Positions 25,239 through 33,719 of a stretch of DNA of 64,000 nt are shown in pieces. The stretch spans positions 20,369-84,368 of the forward strand of contig NZ_FOQY01000037.1 in the NCBI RefSeq assembly GCF_900113865.1, given 5' to 3'. This DNA comes from Streptosporangium canum (GTDB lineage: Bacteria > Actinomycetota > Actinomycetes > Streptosporangiales > Streptosporangiaceae). Every line of letters begins with the position of its first letter. Within the stretch, counting starts at the first letter, position 1. The notes under the pieces are model-generated. The model did not search any database. It was not told the origin of the DNA and saw only the letters and a program-made list of their open reading frames with translations. A program made the translations under genes and the position numbers.

Positions 25239-26525
25239 TCACTGGCCCGAGTTCTTGGCGGCCTCGGCCAGCGCGGTCTGGAGCGCGGCCACGTCCTTGT
25301 CGGTGTGGAAGAGGCCGACCGCCTCGTTGATCGAGACCCGCCAGGCGTCGTTGACGGTGACGCCGTGCTGGATGGACCCGGCGAGCTTGTCGCTCCCCCA
25401 GTCCTTCAGCGCGTCGGCGAGGTAGTCGGTGTAGAGGGAGGTGTCGGCGTCCTTGCGGGCCGGGATGGAGCCCTTCTTGGGGTTGAAGGCGTCCTGGCCC
25501 TCCTTGCTCGCGGCCACCTTCAGCCAGGCCAGCGCCCCGGCGCGGTTCGGCGCGCCCTTGGGCAGGGTGAAGCTGTCCGACAGCCACATGAAGGTGCCGC
25601 CGGTGCCGGGCGAGGGAGCCCAGTCGAAGTCGGTCTTGGACTTCTTGCCCAGGCCGCCGTCCGGCGGATTGTGGAAGTAGCCATAGGCCCAGTCGCCCAT
25701 GATGGTGAACGCGGCCTCGCCGTCGGCGACCTGCTTGGCCGCGGGCTGCCAGTCGTCGGCCGGATCCCCGGCATAGGACAGGACCGTCTTGAAGTCGTTG
25801 AGCGCCTTGGTCATCGCCGGGCCCGACCAGTCGGATCCGGCGCTCCAGAGCTGGTTGTACGCCTCGGTGCCGAGCGAGCCGAGCAGCACGCTCTCCAGCA
25901 GGTGCACCATCGTCCACTCGGAGCCGATCGAGAGCGGGATCTTGCCCGTCTTCTTGACCTTCTCCAGGGCGGCGACGAACTCCTCGATCGTCTTGGGCAC
26001 CTCGGTGACGCCCGCCTCCTTGAGCACGGCGGGGTTGAACCACATCACGTTGGAGCGGTGGATGTTCACCGGGACCGAGTAGATCTGGCCCTGCACGCTG
26101 ATCTGGTCGACGAGCTGCTCCGGGAAGACCTCCTTCAGCTTGAGCTCGTCATAGAGGGAGTTGACCGGCTCCAGGTCACCGGCCTTGATGTAGCCCTGCA
26201 GCTCGGCGCCCGCGTGCCCCTGGAAGGTGTCCGGCGGGGTGTCGGCCTGCAGCTTGGTGGCCAGCAGGGCGCGCGCCTTGTCGCCGGAACCGCCCGCCAC
26301 GGCCGCGTCGAAGAACGTCAGGCCGGGGTTCTGCTTCTCGAAGATCTCTTTCATGGCCTTCAGGCCGTCGGCCTCGCCCGGTCCCGTCCACCAGGAGAAG
26401 ACCTCAACCTTCTTCTCTCCGCCGGCCTGCGGGGTTTGCGCGGCGCCGCCGCCGTCGCCGCAGGCGGTCAGGGTGAGCAGGCCTGCCACGGTGACCGCGA
26501 CGGCCGCCATCCACCGTCGTCGCAT
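25239..26525 (-). CDS. Carbohydrate ABC transporter substrate-binding lipoprotein
   Basis: A 428-residue family 1 extracellular binding protein. The signal peptide ends in the lipobox LTLTAC. FSWWTGPGEADGLKAMKEIF, LATKLQADTPPDTFQGHAGA and FTIMGDWAYGYF are characteristic of oligosaccharide binders. It is first in the operon with two permeases. The LacI operator TGACAACGTTGTCA lies 50 bases upstream and matches the one before the LacI gene at 19915. No glycoside hydrolase accompanies it, so the sugar cannot be named. Confidence 0.94.
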   Translation of the reverse strand: MRRRWMAAVAVTVAGLLTLTACGDGGGAAQTPQAGGEKKVEVFSWWTGPGEADGLKAMKEIFEKQNPGLTFFDAAVAGGSGDKARALLATKLQADTPPDTFQGHAGAELQGYIKAGDLEPVNSLYDELKLKEVFPEQLVDQISVQGQIYSVPVNIHRSNVMWFNPAVLKEAGVTEVPKTIEEFVAALEKVKKTGKIPLSIGSEWTMVHLLESVLLGSLGTEAYNQLWSAGSDWSGPAMTKALNDFKTVLSYAGDPADDWQPAAKQVADGEAAFTIMGDWAYGYFHNPPDGGLGKKSKTDFDWAPSPGTGGTFMWLSDSFTLPKGAPNRAGALAWLKVAASKEGQDAFNPKKGSIPARKDADTSLYTDYLADALKDWGSDKLAGSIQHGVTVNDAWRVSINEAVGLFHTDKDVAALQTALAEAAKNSGQ

Positions 26526-26969
26526 AGCTTCCCGTCCCTTCGGGGTCGAGGTTTCACAGATTCCCCCGAGAAAGATGACAACGTTGTCAGTGGATCAATC
26601 AACCCATCTGGCACCGAGCGACGTCAAGGTGTGCGCGGATAACTTCTGCGCATCCCGATCAGGACGCCGTACCGCGGATCCAGCCGTGGCCGGCGGTCTC
26701 CAGTGATCGCCGGCAAGGGTGGTGGCGCCCGCCGGCGGGTACGCGGCCGGCTGATCGCCGCCACCCCGGACGCGCCCCGGCCCACCCCGCGCGGACCGCG
26801 CCGATCACAGCGCCGACCTGGCTCTGGTGGGCCACGGGAGGGGTTCAGGTCAGCCCTCGCGGCACGCGGGAGGATCGGACGATTCTGATTGATCATGCCA
26901 AAGTCGGCAGATATCTTGATCCACGCTGCCGCCAAGGCGCGCGAAATTCACCATCGGGGAGTCCCTCAC
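26526..26969. other. Gene-free divergent promoter region
   Basis: About 440 bases between the binding-protein gene (minus) and the metalloprotease gene (plus). Apart from the LacI operator at 26576-26589 I see no gene or conserved element. Short frames here have no SD or recognisable product. Confidence 0.6.
26576..26589. promoter_or_regulatory. LacI-type operator of the carbohydrate ABC operon
   Basis: TGACAACGTTGTCA, identical to the site at 19872-19885 before the LacI gene. It lies 50 bases upstream of the binding-protein ATG. Confidence 0.8.
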
Positions 26970-28949
26970 GTGTTTGCCAGACGAATCGCCCTTTCAGCCG
27001 CGGCAGGGGTCCTCGCCGCCGCGTGCCTCGTCGCCGGGGGGCTGAACGCCTCCCCCGCGGAAGCGGCGCCGGCCGACCCGTGTGCCCCCGCGACGGCCTC
27101 ACCCCAGCCGAGCACCTCCACGACGGCGTCCCCTCAGCCGAGCTCCCGGGCAACGGCCTCACCCCGGCCGAGCCCCTCCGCGACGGCCTCACCCCAGCCG
27201 GGCGCCCGCACGACGGCACCACCCGAGCCGGTGGCCTGCACCAACGATCAGGACGTGTTCCCCGGCGCGCGACTCGGGGTGCGGACCGGTCCACAGGGTG
27301 ACACGGCCCGGCTCACCGCCAACCAGGCCGAGGCGGCGGCCGAGGCGGCGCCCGCCCGGGTGTTCTGCGAGGGCGACGGGGTGAGCGGCAAGCGCGTCGA
27401 GGTGCTGTACGTCCGCGAGCCGAGCATGCCCGACCGTTACAGCCGGCTGCTGCCCATGTTCCAGGCGTGGCTCGCCAACGCCGACGACTCGTACAACGAC
27501 GCCGCCGCGGCGGCCGGCAAGAGCCGCCACATCCGCTACGTCACCGAGGCTGTCTCCGGAGGATGTCAGGTCTCGGTCCGCGAGGTCGTCGTGCCCGCGG
27601 AGTCCCTGGCCACCTTCAACAGCGGCATCACCGCGGTGCAGGCGCTGGGCTACAACCGCGCGGACCGCAAATACCTCATGCTCACCGAGGCGACCGTCGT
27701 CTGCGGACTGGGCCAGAGGTATGTGGACGACCGGCCCGGCGCCGAGAACAACAACAACCTCCGCACCTACGCGCGGGTCGACGCGGTCCCCAACTGCTTC
27801 GGGGCCAACGCCATCGCCCACGAGCTGGGCCACACGTTCGGCGCGGTGCAGGAGAGCGCCCCGCATTTCCAGACCTCGCACTGCTCCGATCAGTTCGACC
27901 TCATGTGCTACGGCGGGACCCCGTCCTGGGCCTGCCTGAAGTGGAACGACTACCGGCTCCCCGACTGCAACCGCGACGACTACTTCAACGTCAGCCCGGC
28001 GGCCGGCAGCTATCTCGCCACCCACTGGAACACCGCCGACAACGACTTCCTCGTCAAGGGGGACACCAGCGACGCCGTCGCCCACCCCACGGTCGGCCTC
28101 ACCTACGTGGTCACCAGTGTGTCGACCGGCGGAGCCATCGAGCCGATCGGCGGTTCCGCCGCCGGACTGGTCAAGCTCAGCCAGCGTGCCCGCACCAACA
28201 CCCTGAGCCAGAGCTGGCTGATGGGCTACAAGACCGGCCTCCAGTTCGTCAACATGAACAGCCGGATGTGCGCCGACAGCGCCTACAGCGGGACCGCCTC
28301 GGGGACCCAGACCCTGCAGTACAACTGCAAGGGCACGGACGGCATGCGGTGGGCCTACCTGCCCCAGGCGGACGGCAGCTACGCGATCGTCAACTGGCTG
28401 TCCGGGCTGGCCCTGACGGTCACGGGCGCCTACCCGGCCCCGCTGGAGCAGCGTCCCTACACCGGCGCGACCAACCAGCGCTGGAAGTTCAACCGGCTCA
28501 TCAACTCCGTCGGTCCGGGGAACGGTTCGAGCTACTACCTGACGGGCGTCGGGAACCGGGAGAACGTCGAGGTCCTCAACGGGGCGCTGACGTCCGGCGC
28601 GTCGGTGACGCACAAGCCGCATTCCGGTGCGAAGAACCAGCGGTGGATATTGCGCAACCCCAGCTCGACCACCTCCCCTGACTGGCAGCTGGTCAACGCC
28701 AACAGCGGCAAGTGCCTGGATCTGAAGGCGACGAGCACCGCTGTCGGGACCCAGATCGTCCAGTCGACCTGCTCCACATCCAGCAGGCAGAAATGGCAGC
28801 TGCGCTACGTGGCGGACAGGACGTACGTCATCGTCAACACGTACAGCAAGCGTGCGCTCAACATGACCACCGGCTCGCTGTCCGTCCTGAACCAGCAGGT
28901 TCTCGCGGGTGACAACGGCAACCACTTCTGGGCGCTCAAGCAGGTCTAG
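26970..28949 (+). CDS. Secreted zinc metalloprotease-like protein with ricin-type lectin domain
   Basis: A 659-residue exported protein. The GTG at 26970, eight bases after GGGGAG, starts a signal peptide (FARRIALSAAAGVLAAACLV). A Thr-Ala-Ser-Pro-Gln-Pro-rich repeat region follows (about residues 45-90). A catalytic-looking domain has AIAHELGHTFGAVQ (HExxHxxG zinc motif, about residue 285) and a later FDLMCYGG, like the Met-turn of metzincins. The rest is a ricin B-type beta-trefoil (QRWILRN, NANSGKCLDL, QKWQLRYV repeats) that should bind carbohydrate. The substrate is unknown. It ends before a strong terminator. Confidence 0.88.
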   Translation: MFARRIALSAAAGVLAAACLVAGGLNASPAEAAPADPCAPATASPQPSTSTTASPQPSSRATASPRPSPSATASPQPGARTTAPPEPVACTNDQDVFPGARLGVRTGPQGDTARLTANQAEAAAEAAPARVFCEGDGVSGKRVEVLYVREPSMPDRYSRLLPMFQAWLANADDSYNDAAAAAGKSRHIRYVTEAVSGGCQVSVREVVVPAESLATFNSGITAVQALGYNRADRKYLMLTEATVVCGLGQRYVDDRPGAENNNNLRTYARVDAVPNCFGANAIAHELGHTFGAVQESAPHFQTSHCSDQFDLMCYGGTPSWACLKWNDYRLPDCNRDDYFNVSPAAGSYLATHWNTADNDFLVKGDTSDAVAHPTVGLTYVVTSVSTGGAIEPIGGSAAGLVKLSQRARTNTLSQSWLMGYKTGLQFVNMNSRMCADSAYSGTASGTQTLQYNCKGTDGMRWAYLPQADGSYAIVNWLSGLALTVTGAYPAPLEQRPYTGATNQRWKFNRLINSVGPGNGSSYYLTGVGNRENVEVLNGALTSGASVTHKPHSGAKNQRWILRNPSSTTSPDWQLVNANSGKCLDLKATSTAVGTQIVQSTCSTSSRQKWQLRYVADRTYVIVNTYSKRALNMTTGSLSVLNQQVLAGDNGNHFWALKQV

Positions 28950-28982
28950 GACCGATCGGGCGACGTTCGCCCCTGCCGATGA

Positions 28983-29014
28983 CGCGCCGCCCGGATCTCG
29001 TGCCGGGCGGCGCG
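28983..29014 (+). terminator. Rho-independent terminator of the metalloprotease-ricin gene
   Basis: CGCGCCGCCCGG (28983-28994) and CCGGGCGGCGCG (29003-29014) form a perfect 12-bp stem with an 8-base loop followed by TTT. It lies 33 bases after the stop. Confidence 0.85.
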
Positions 29015-29081
29015 TTTCCGCGAAAGGAGGCCCCGCTGTCGCCGCGGCGGGGCCGGCGGGGCAGGGCCGGCGGGGCGGAGC

Positions 29082-29855
29082 CTAGACGCGCTGGATGGCT
29101 CCGTCGAGCAGGGCCACGACGGTGACCCCGAAGTCGTGGATGGTCGCCGACAGCTCGGCGGGCGAGAGGCCCGGGGCCACCACGACCAGCGCGCCGCGCA
29201 TCAGCGCCAGCCCGACCAGGGTCGTCATGGCCAGGGTGCACGCCAGCGGCCAGGTCACCAGCAGGACGTCCGACTTCTCCAGGACGGTGAGCCTGCCCAG
29301 CTCGCGCATGCGCACGATCAGGTCCCGGTGGGTGAGCAGCCCCTCGTCCTCGGTCAGCAGCGCGGGCTGGACCGACGGATCGAACAGCGGCAGCGGGCCG
29401 GGGTCGAGCAGCAGCAGGTCGGCGAAGTCGACGGTGTCGCGCGCCCGGCCGAAAGCGATCACCTGTCGGACCCTGGAGGCCTCGGCTGCCTGCAACGACG
29501 CCTCCGCCAGATCGGGGGTCGTGATGAGCAGCCGGGCGTCCCACCGGGCCAGCAGCCCGGCCGTCTCCCCGCTCCCGGACGCGAGCGGCGCCGCCACCCC
29601 GCCGGCCGCGATGACGGTGTGCACCGCCAGCGTCTGGGCGGCGGCGTTGTCGACGTGGATCCCCGCCACCTGGCTCCGCCGGGCGCCCCGCCGGACCAGC
29701 CCCGAGGCTCCCCGCGTCACCTCCTCGGCCAGGCGGCGGTAGCCGTACACCACTCCCGCGCCGAGATCGATCAGCGCGGGCCGGTCACCCCGCTCGTGCG
29801 CGCAACCGAACACCGCCTCGGTGACGGTGCCCTTGATGGACGAGGTGGGTCTCAT
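29082..29855 (-). CDS. Short AMP-binding (acyl-CoA synthetase) N-terminal-like protein
   Basis: 257 residues matching only the first half of a 4-coumarate-CoA ligase-type adenylate-forming enzyme (TVTEAVFGCAHERGDRPALI, VYGYRRLAEEVTRGASGLV, HVDNAAAQTLAVHTVIAAGG). The expected ATP-binding SSGTTGxPKG stretch before LTHRDLIVRM is missing and is replaced by LLTEDEGL. The C-terminal half is absent. The frame is intact with normal codon use, so it may be a retained non-catalytic protein instead of fresh debris. It stands alone. Confidence 0.7.
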   Translation of the reverse strand: MRPTSSIKGTVTEAVFGCAHERGDRPALIDLGAGVVYGYRRLAEEVTRGASGLVRRGARRSQVAGIHVDNAAAQTLAVHTVIAAGGVAAPLASGSGETAGLLARWDARLLITTPDLAEASLQAAEASRVRQVIAFGRARDTVDFADLLLLDPGPLPLFDPSVQPALLTEDEGLLTHRDLIVRMRELGRLTVLEKSDVLLVTWPLACTLAMTTLVGLALMRGALVVVAPGLSPAELSATIHDFGVTVVALLDGAIQRV

Positions 29856-30265
29856 TCCGCCGACGGTACGGCCGGGCTCTCCGCCCAGGCATCGACAGAT
29901 GTATGTAGATGGGTGTGTATTCGGGATCCGTCCCCCTCCGGAGGACGGGCCCGAGCCCTGCGCGACTCGGGCCCGCTGTCGCGTGGCCCGTGGCCCTGAA
30001 GTCCCCACCCCTCCGAGGAGACCCCGGCCGTTGGGAGGGACACGCGACGCTTCCGGTGTGCTCGACCGAGACGCCGGGGATGGTGTGGGCCCGTCGTACC
30101 GGACCGCCGTCGTGGCGGGCGCGGTGCGGAGGGCTGGGCGTCATCGGCCGAACACGAGGGAACCGTACGGCGGGCGGCGGCCCCGGCACATGCTCCGGAG
30201 TGCGTATCCGGAGATGTATCTATGCCACCGCCGATGTGTAGAGCCGATGTGTAGGAGGAACGGTC
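29856..30265. other. Gene-free stretch between AMP-binding fragment and LuxR gene
   Basis: About 410 bases. They hold repeated GATGTATGTAGATG-like and CCGATGTGTAG(A/G) words near 29900 and 30210-30255 but no frame with a ribosome site or recognisable product. Confidence 0.55.
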
Positions 30266-32740
30266 TCAGCCGCGGTTCTGCTCGATGACCCAGGTGGCGA
30301 CCTGGGTCCGCGAGGAGAAGCCGAGTTTGGCCAGGATGTTGGCCACGTGCCGGGCGGCGGTCGCGGGACTGATCACCAGCTCGTCGGCGATGGCCTTGTT
30401 GCTCAGGCCCCTGGCGATCAGCCCGGCGATCTCCCACTCCCTGCCGGTGAGCGTGGTGAGCGGGGCCGCGACCGGGTGCCTGCCCACCATCAGGGGCGCG
30501 TCGGACTGCTCGTCGCCCTGCAGCGCGTAGCGGACCGCCTGGTCCTGGGACATCTCCTGGCCGTACGCCCAGAGCTGGGCGACCAGCGCGTCGCCGAGCC
30601 GGGCCCGGGCGGGCTGGAGCAGCTCCTCCATCCGCGCGCCGAAGCCGGAGGGCAGGACCGCGCCGCTCATCGCGCTCCGGATCGCGGCCGAGGCCCCCGC
30701 CAGCCGCACCGCCCGGCGGTCGTCCTCCTCGGCCAGCGCGAGCTGCGCGAGCGTCTCGATCCGCCGGGCCACGCCGAGCCGCTGCCCCGTCCCCTGGCAC
30801 AGACGCAGGCTCTCGATCAGCCTGACGCGCGCGGTGGCGAGGTCGCCCTGGGCCAGGGCGATCCGGCCCAGGCCCGCCAGGCAGGTGATGGTCTGCCAGT
30901 GGGCGGTGATGTCCTGGAGCAGGTCGAGGGCCTGCTCGTAGTAGGCGCGGGCCTCCCCCAGGTCGCCCCGGAGCCAGGCGACCTGGGCCAGGCCGATGAG
31001 CGCGACCGGGGCCGCCCAGTGGTTGTCGAGCTCGTGCGCGATGGCCAGCGCGGCCTCGAAGGAGCGCTGCGACTCCTTGGCCCGCCCCTCCGACAGCGCG
31101 AACGTCCCCTCCATGGAGCGGATCACCATCTCGTGCCAGGGGTCGTCGACCCTGCGCACGGCCTCCAGCGCCTCGTCCAGGAAGGCCCTGGCCCGCTCCG
31201 GCCGGCGCTGGTAGATGGCCACCCAGGCGAGGATGGCGAGCGCCCCGCTCAGCGGTCCGTGCAGACCCGTCGCCCGGCACAGCTCGGCCGCGGCCGTGCA
31301 GGCGACCCGCGCGGTGTCGGGGTCGCCCTGCCCGAAGGCCACCTGACCGCGGAGCACGAGGGCGTCGCCGCGCACGCTCGGCGGCAGCTCCGCCGGCCCC
31401 ACCGCGAGCAGGCGGTCCAGCCACTCGTCGGCGGGGGTGAACCTGCCGCCGGCGATGGTCGGCCAGCGGAGCAGGACGAGCAGGCGCAGCGCGCTCTCGG
31501 GGTCGTCCGCCTCCGCCGACCAGCGCACCGCCGCCCACACGTTGGCCTGCAGCTCGTCCAGCAGGACCAGCATCGGGCAGATCTCGTCCCAGGTCGGCCG
31601 GGGGCGCCGGACGATCGTCTGGTGGATGCGGCCGGCGACCTCGATCATGTGGTCCCGGTGCCGCCGCCGCAGCGCGGCCTCCTCGCCGGAGGTGTCGAGC
31701 TGCTCGGCGGCGTACTGGCGGATCGTCTCCAGCATCCGGTAGCGCGTCTCGCCCGCGACCTCCGCGTCCGCCAGCACCAGGGACTTGTCGACCAGGTCGC
31801 AGAGCACGCGCAGGACGTCGTCGGCCCACAGGCCGTCGCCCGCGCAGACCTGCTCGGCCATGTCCAGCGTCCATCCCCCGGTGAACACCGCCAGTCTCCG
31901 CAGCAGGATCCGTTCGGGCTCGTTGAGCTGCTGGTAGCTCCAGTCGACGGTCGCGCGGAGCGTCTGGTGCCTGGCCGGGGCCATCCTGTCGCCGGCGGAC
32001 AGGAGACGGAACCGGTCCCTGATCCGGGCGTGGATCTGCTCCACCGTCAGCACCCTGCACAGCGCCGCGGCCAGCTCGATGGCCAGGGGCATCCCGTCGA
32101 GCGCCTCGCACAGGCTGGCGATCTCGCCGGCGTTCTGCTCGGTGACGGCGAAACCGCGCGAGGCCGCGCCGGCGCGGTCGACGAAGAGCCGTACCGCCTC
32201 GCTGCCGGCGAGGTCGTGCACCCCGGTCCGGGGCAGCGAGAGCGGCGGCACCCGCCACACGGTCTCCCCTGCCACCCGCAGCGGCTCCCGGCTGGTCGTG
32301 AGCATCCGTACGGCCGGGCAGACGGTGAGCACAGCCCGGCAGAACCGGGCCGACTCCTCGATGAGCGACTCGCAGTTGTCGATGATCATCAGCAGGTTCC
32401 GGTCACCGAGTGCGTCGATCAGCGTGTCGGACAGCGGGCGCGGCGGCTCGGCCTTCACCCCGAGCACCGCGGCCACGCGAGGCTCGACCAGGTCGCCGCG
32501 GACCGCCTCCGCCAGCTCCACCAGCCAGACGCCGCCGGGGAACCCCGCCGCCACCTGGGCCGCCACCCGGACCGCCAGCCTGCTCTTGCCGATGCCGCCG
32601 GCGCCGCACAGGGTCACCAGCCTGGCGACGCCCAGCAGCTCGACAAGCTCCTCCACATCACCCTCACGACCGACGAAGGCGTTGGGTTCGAGGGGAAGGT
32701 TGCCGCCGGTAAGGGATACGTGCGCGGTGTCCTGGGTCAT
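30266..32740 (-). CDS. LuxR-family regulator with NB-ARC/AAA ATPase and TPR domains
   Basis: An 824-residue signalling ATPase regulator. An N-terminal nucleotide-binding domain (FVGREGDVEELVELL, Walker A LCGAGGIGKSRLAV, NLLMIIDNCESLIEE Walker B) is followed by winged-helix and TPR-like helical repeats (about residues 380-700). The C-terminal LuxR HTH reads LTGREWEIAGLIARGLSNKA and IADELVISPATAARHVANIL. It resembles the ATPase/LuxR regulators often annotated as AfsR- or LAL-like in actinomycetes. The target and ligand are unknown. It is monocistronic. Confidence 0.92.
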   Translation of the reverse strand: MTQDTAHVSLTGGNLPLEPNAFVGREGDVEELVELLGVARLVTLCGAGGIGKSRLAVRVAAQVAAGFPGGVWLVELAEAVRGDLVEPRVAAVLGVKAEPPRPLSDTLIDALGDRNLLMIIDNCESLIEESARFCRAVLTVCPAVRMLTTSREPLRVAGETVWRVPPLSLPRTGVHDLAGSEAVRLFVDRAGAASRGFAVTEQNAGEIASLCEALDGMPLAIELAAALCRVLTVEQIHARIRDRFRLLSAGDRMAPARHQTLRATVDWSYQQLNEPERILLRRLAVFTGGWTLDMAEQVCAGDGLWADDVLRVLCDLVDKSLVLADAEVAGETRYRMLETIRQYAAEQLDTSGEEAALRRRHRDHMIEVAGRIHQTIVRRPRPTWDEICPMLVLLDELQANVWAAVRWSAEADDPESALRLLVLLRWPTIAGGRFTPADEWLDRLLAVGPAELPPSVRGDALVLRGQVAFGQGDPDTARVACTAAAELCRATGLHGPLSGALAILAWVAIYQRRPERARAFLDEALEAVRRVDDPWHEMVIRSMEGTFALSEGRAKESQRSFEAALAIAHELDNHWAAPVALIGLAQVAWLRGDLGEARAYYEQALDLLQDITAHWQTITCLAGLGRIALAQGDLATARVRLIESLRLCQGTGQRLGVARRIETLAQLALAEEDDRRAVRLAGASAAIRSAMSGAVLPSGFGARMEELLQPARARLGDALVAQLWAYGQEMSQDQAVRYALQGDEQSDAPLMVGRHPVAAPLTTLTGREWEIAGLIARGLSNKAIADELVISPATAARHVANILAKLGFSSRTQVATWVIEQNRG

Positions 32741-32835
32741 CGGCTCTTAGGGGAGGTCGCGGGCCAGCCGTCACAGAAAGTGTGGCACCAATTACCGTGC
32801 CGTGCCCAGGCTTAGCCCCATTTCGCACACTCGGA

Positions 32836-33477
32836 TTACCGATCGGCCCGGTTCCGGATCCCGCCGAGTACGGCGTCGAGCATCCGGTCGAACTCCGCCA
32901 CGGACCCGAAGCCGACCTGCAGGGGCGTGAGGGTGGCCATCGTCGGGTACGCCGTGGCGTCGATCGCGGGCATGTCACCGACCACGTCGGACCCGCCGCT
33001 GAGGACGGCCAGCAGATATCCGTTGAGAAAGCCGAACAGCATCAGCGGCGCGTCCGCGACCGCCTGGTCGGGCAGACCGGCCTCACGCATCGCGGTGACC
33101 AGCCGTTCCAGGGCGGCGAGGGCCACCGGCGAGGTCTGGGCGCGCGTAGCCAGCAGCGGGAACACCCGGGGATGCCGGTAGGCCATCTCCCGGTAGCGGT
33201 GCGCCGTCCAGCGGGTGATCTCTTCCCAGTCGCGGGGCGCGTCGTCCACGCCGGCCGCCACTTCGGCGAGCACGGCCTCGGACATGGCGTCCAGCAGCGC
33301 CGCCTTGCCCTTGATGTGGTGGTAGATCGACATCGGGTCGACCCCGAGCTCCTCCGCGAGCCGCCGTACCCCGAAGCGCTCGAGGCCGTCGCGATCGACG
33401 AGCACGACGGCGGCGGCCGCGATGCGCTCGCGGTCGAGCCCCGCCGACGTGCCCTGTGTGCGTCTGGCCACGTCCAC
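32836..33477 (-). CDS. TetR-family repressor (TetR_C/tetracycline-repressor-like C-terminus)
   Basis: A 213-residue repressor. The HTH lies in RRLAEELGVDPMSIYHHIKG and the C-terminal half fits the TetR_C group. It is divergent from a small ORF and a membrane-anchored hydrolase. Two copies of an operator-like dyad (AAACCTAC-N3-GTAGgTTT) lie between them, one close to each gene, so it probably represses both. The ligand is unknown. Confidence 0.92.
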   Translation of the reverse strand: MDVARRTQGTSAGLDRERIAAAAVVLVDRDGLERFGVRRLAEELGVDPMSIYHHIKGKAALLDAMSEAVLAEVAAGVDDAPRDWEEITRWTAHRYREMAYRHPRVFPLLATRAQTSPVALAALERLVTAMREAGLPDQAVADAPLMLFGFLNGYLLAVLSGGSDVVGDMPAIDATAYPTMATLTPLQVGFGSVAEFDRMLDAVLGGIRNRADR

Positions 33478-33489
33478 TCCCTCCCTCTT

Positions 33490-33543
33490 GTCAAACCTAC
33501 ACCGTAGAATTTATCGTGCGGATGGAAACCTACGGCGTAGGTT
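33490..33543. promoter_or_regulatory. Two TetR operator copies between repressor and hydrolase
   Basis: GAAACCTAC-GGC-GTAGGTTTC (33523-33543) is a perfect 9-bp-arm dyad. CAAACCTAC-ACC-GTAGAATTT (33490-33510) is a degenerate copy of the same dyad 33 bases away, a spacing near three helical turns. Confidence 0.75.
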
Positions 33544-33608
33544 TCAGCAGGAAAAAACGCCCGAGCGCTGCGCACTCCCGCCCCCGTACAAACAGACAGG
33601 AGACCCGC

Positions 33609-33719
33609 ATGCCCAAGCTGCCCGAGCCGCAGCTCGCCGACGCCGACGACCTGGTCCGGCTCGGCCCGGTCTTCGCCCGAACGGCCGTCGGCACCGGCCG
33701 CAACCCGAGGAGCGCCTGA
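33609..33719 (+). CDS. 36-residue small ORF upstream of the hydrolase
   Basis: ATG 33609 follows ACAGGAG by six bases and the frame reads MPKLPEPQLADADDLVRLGP on to VFARTAVGTGRNPRSA. Its stop overlaps the next start (ATGA at 33719). I do not recognise it. It could be a coupling peptide or the N-terminal remnant of a lost gene in a TetR-controlled operon. Confidence 0.5.
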   Translation: MPKLPEPQLADADDLVRLGPVFARTAVGTGRNPRSA

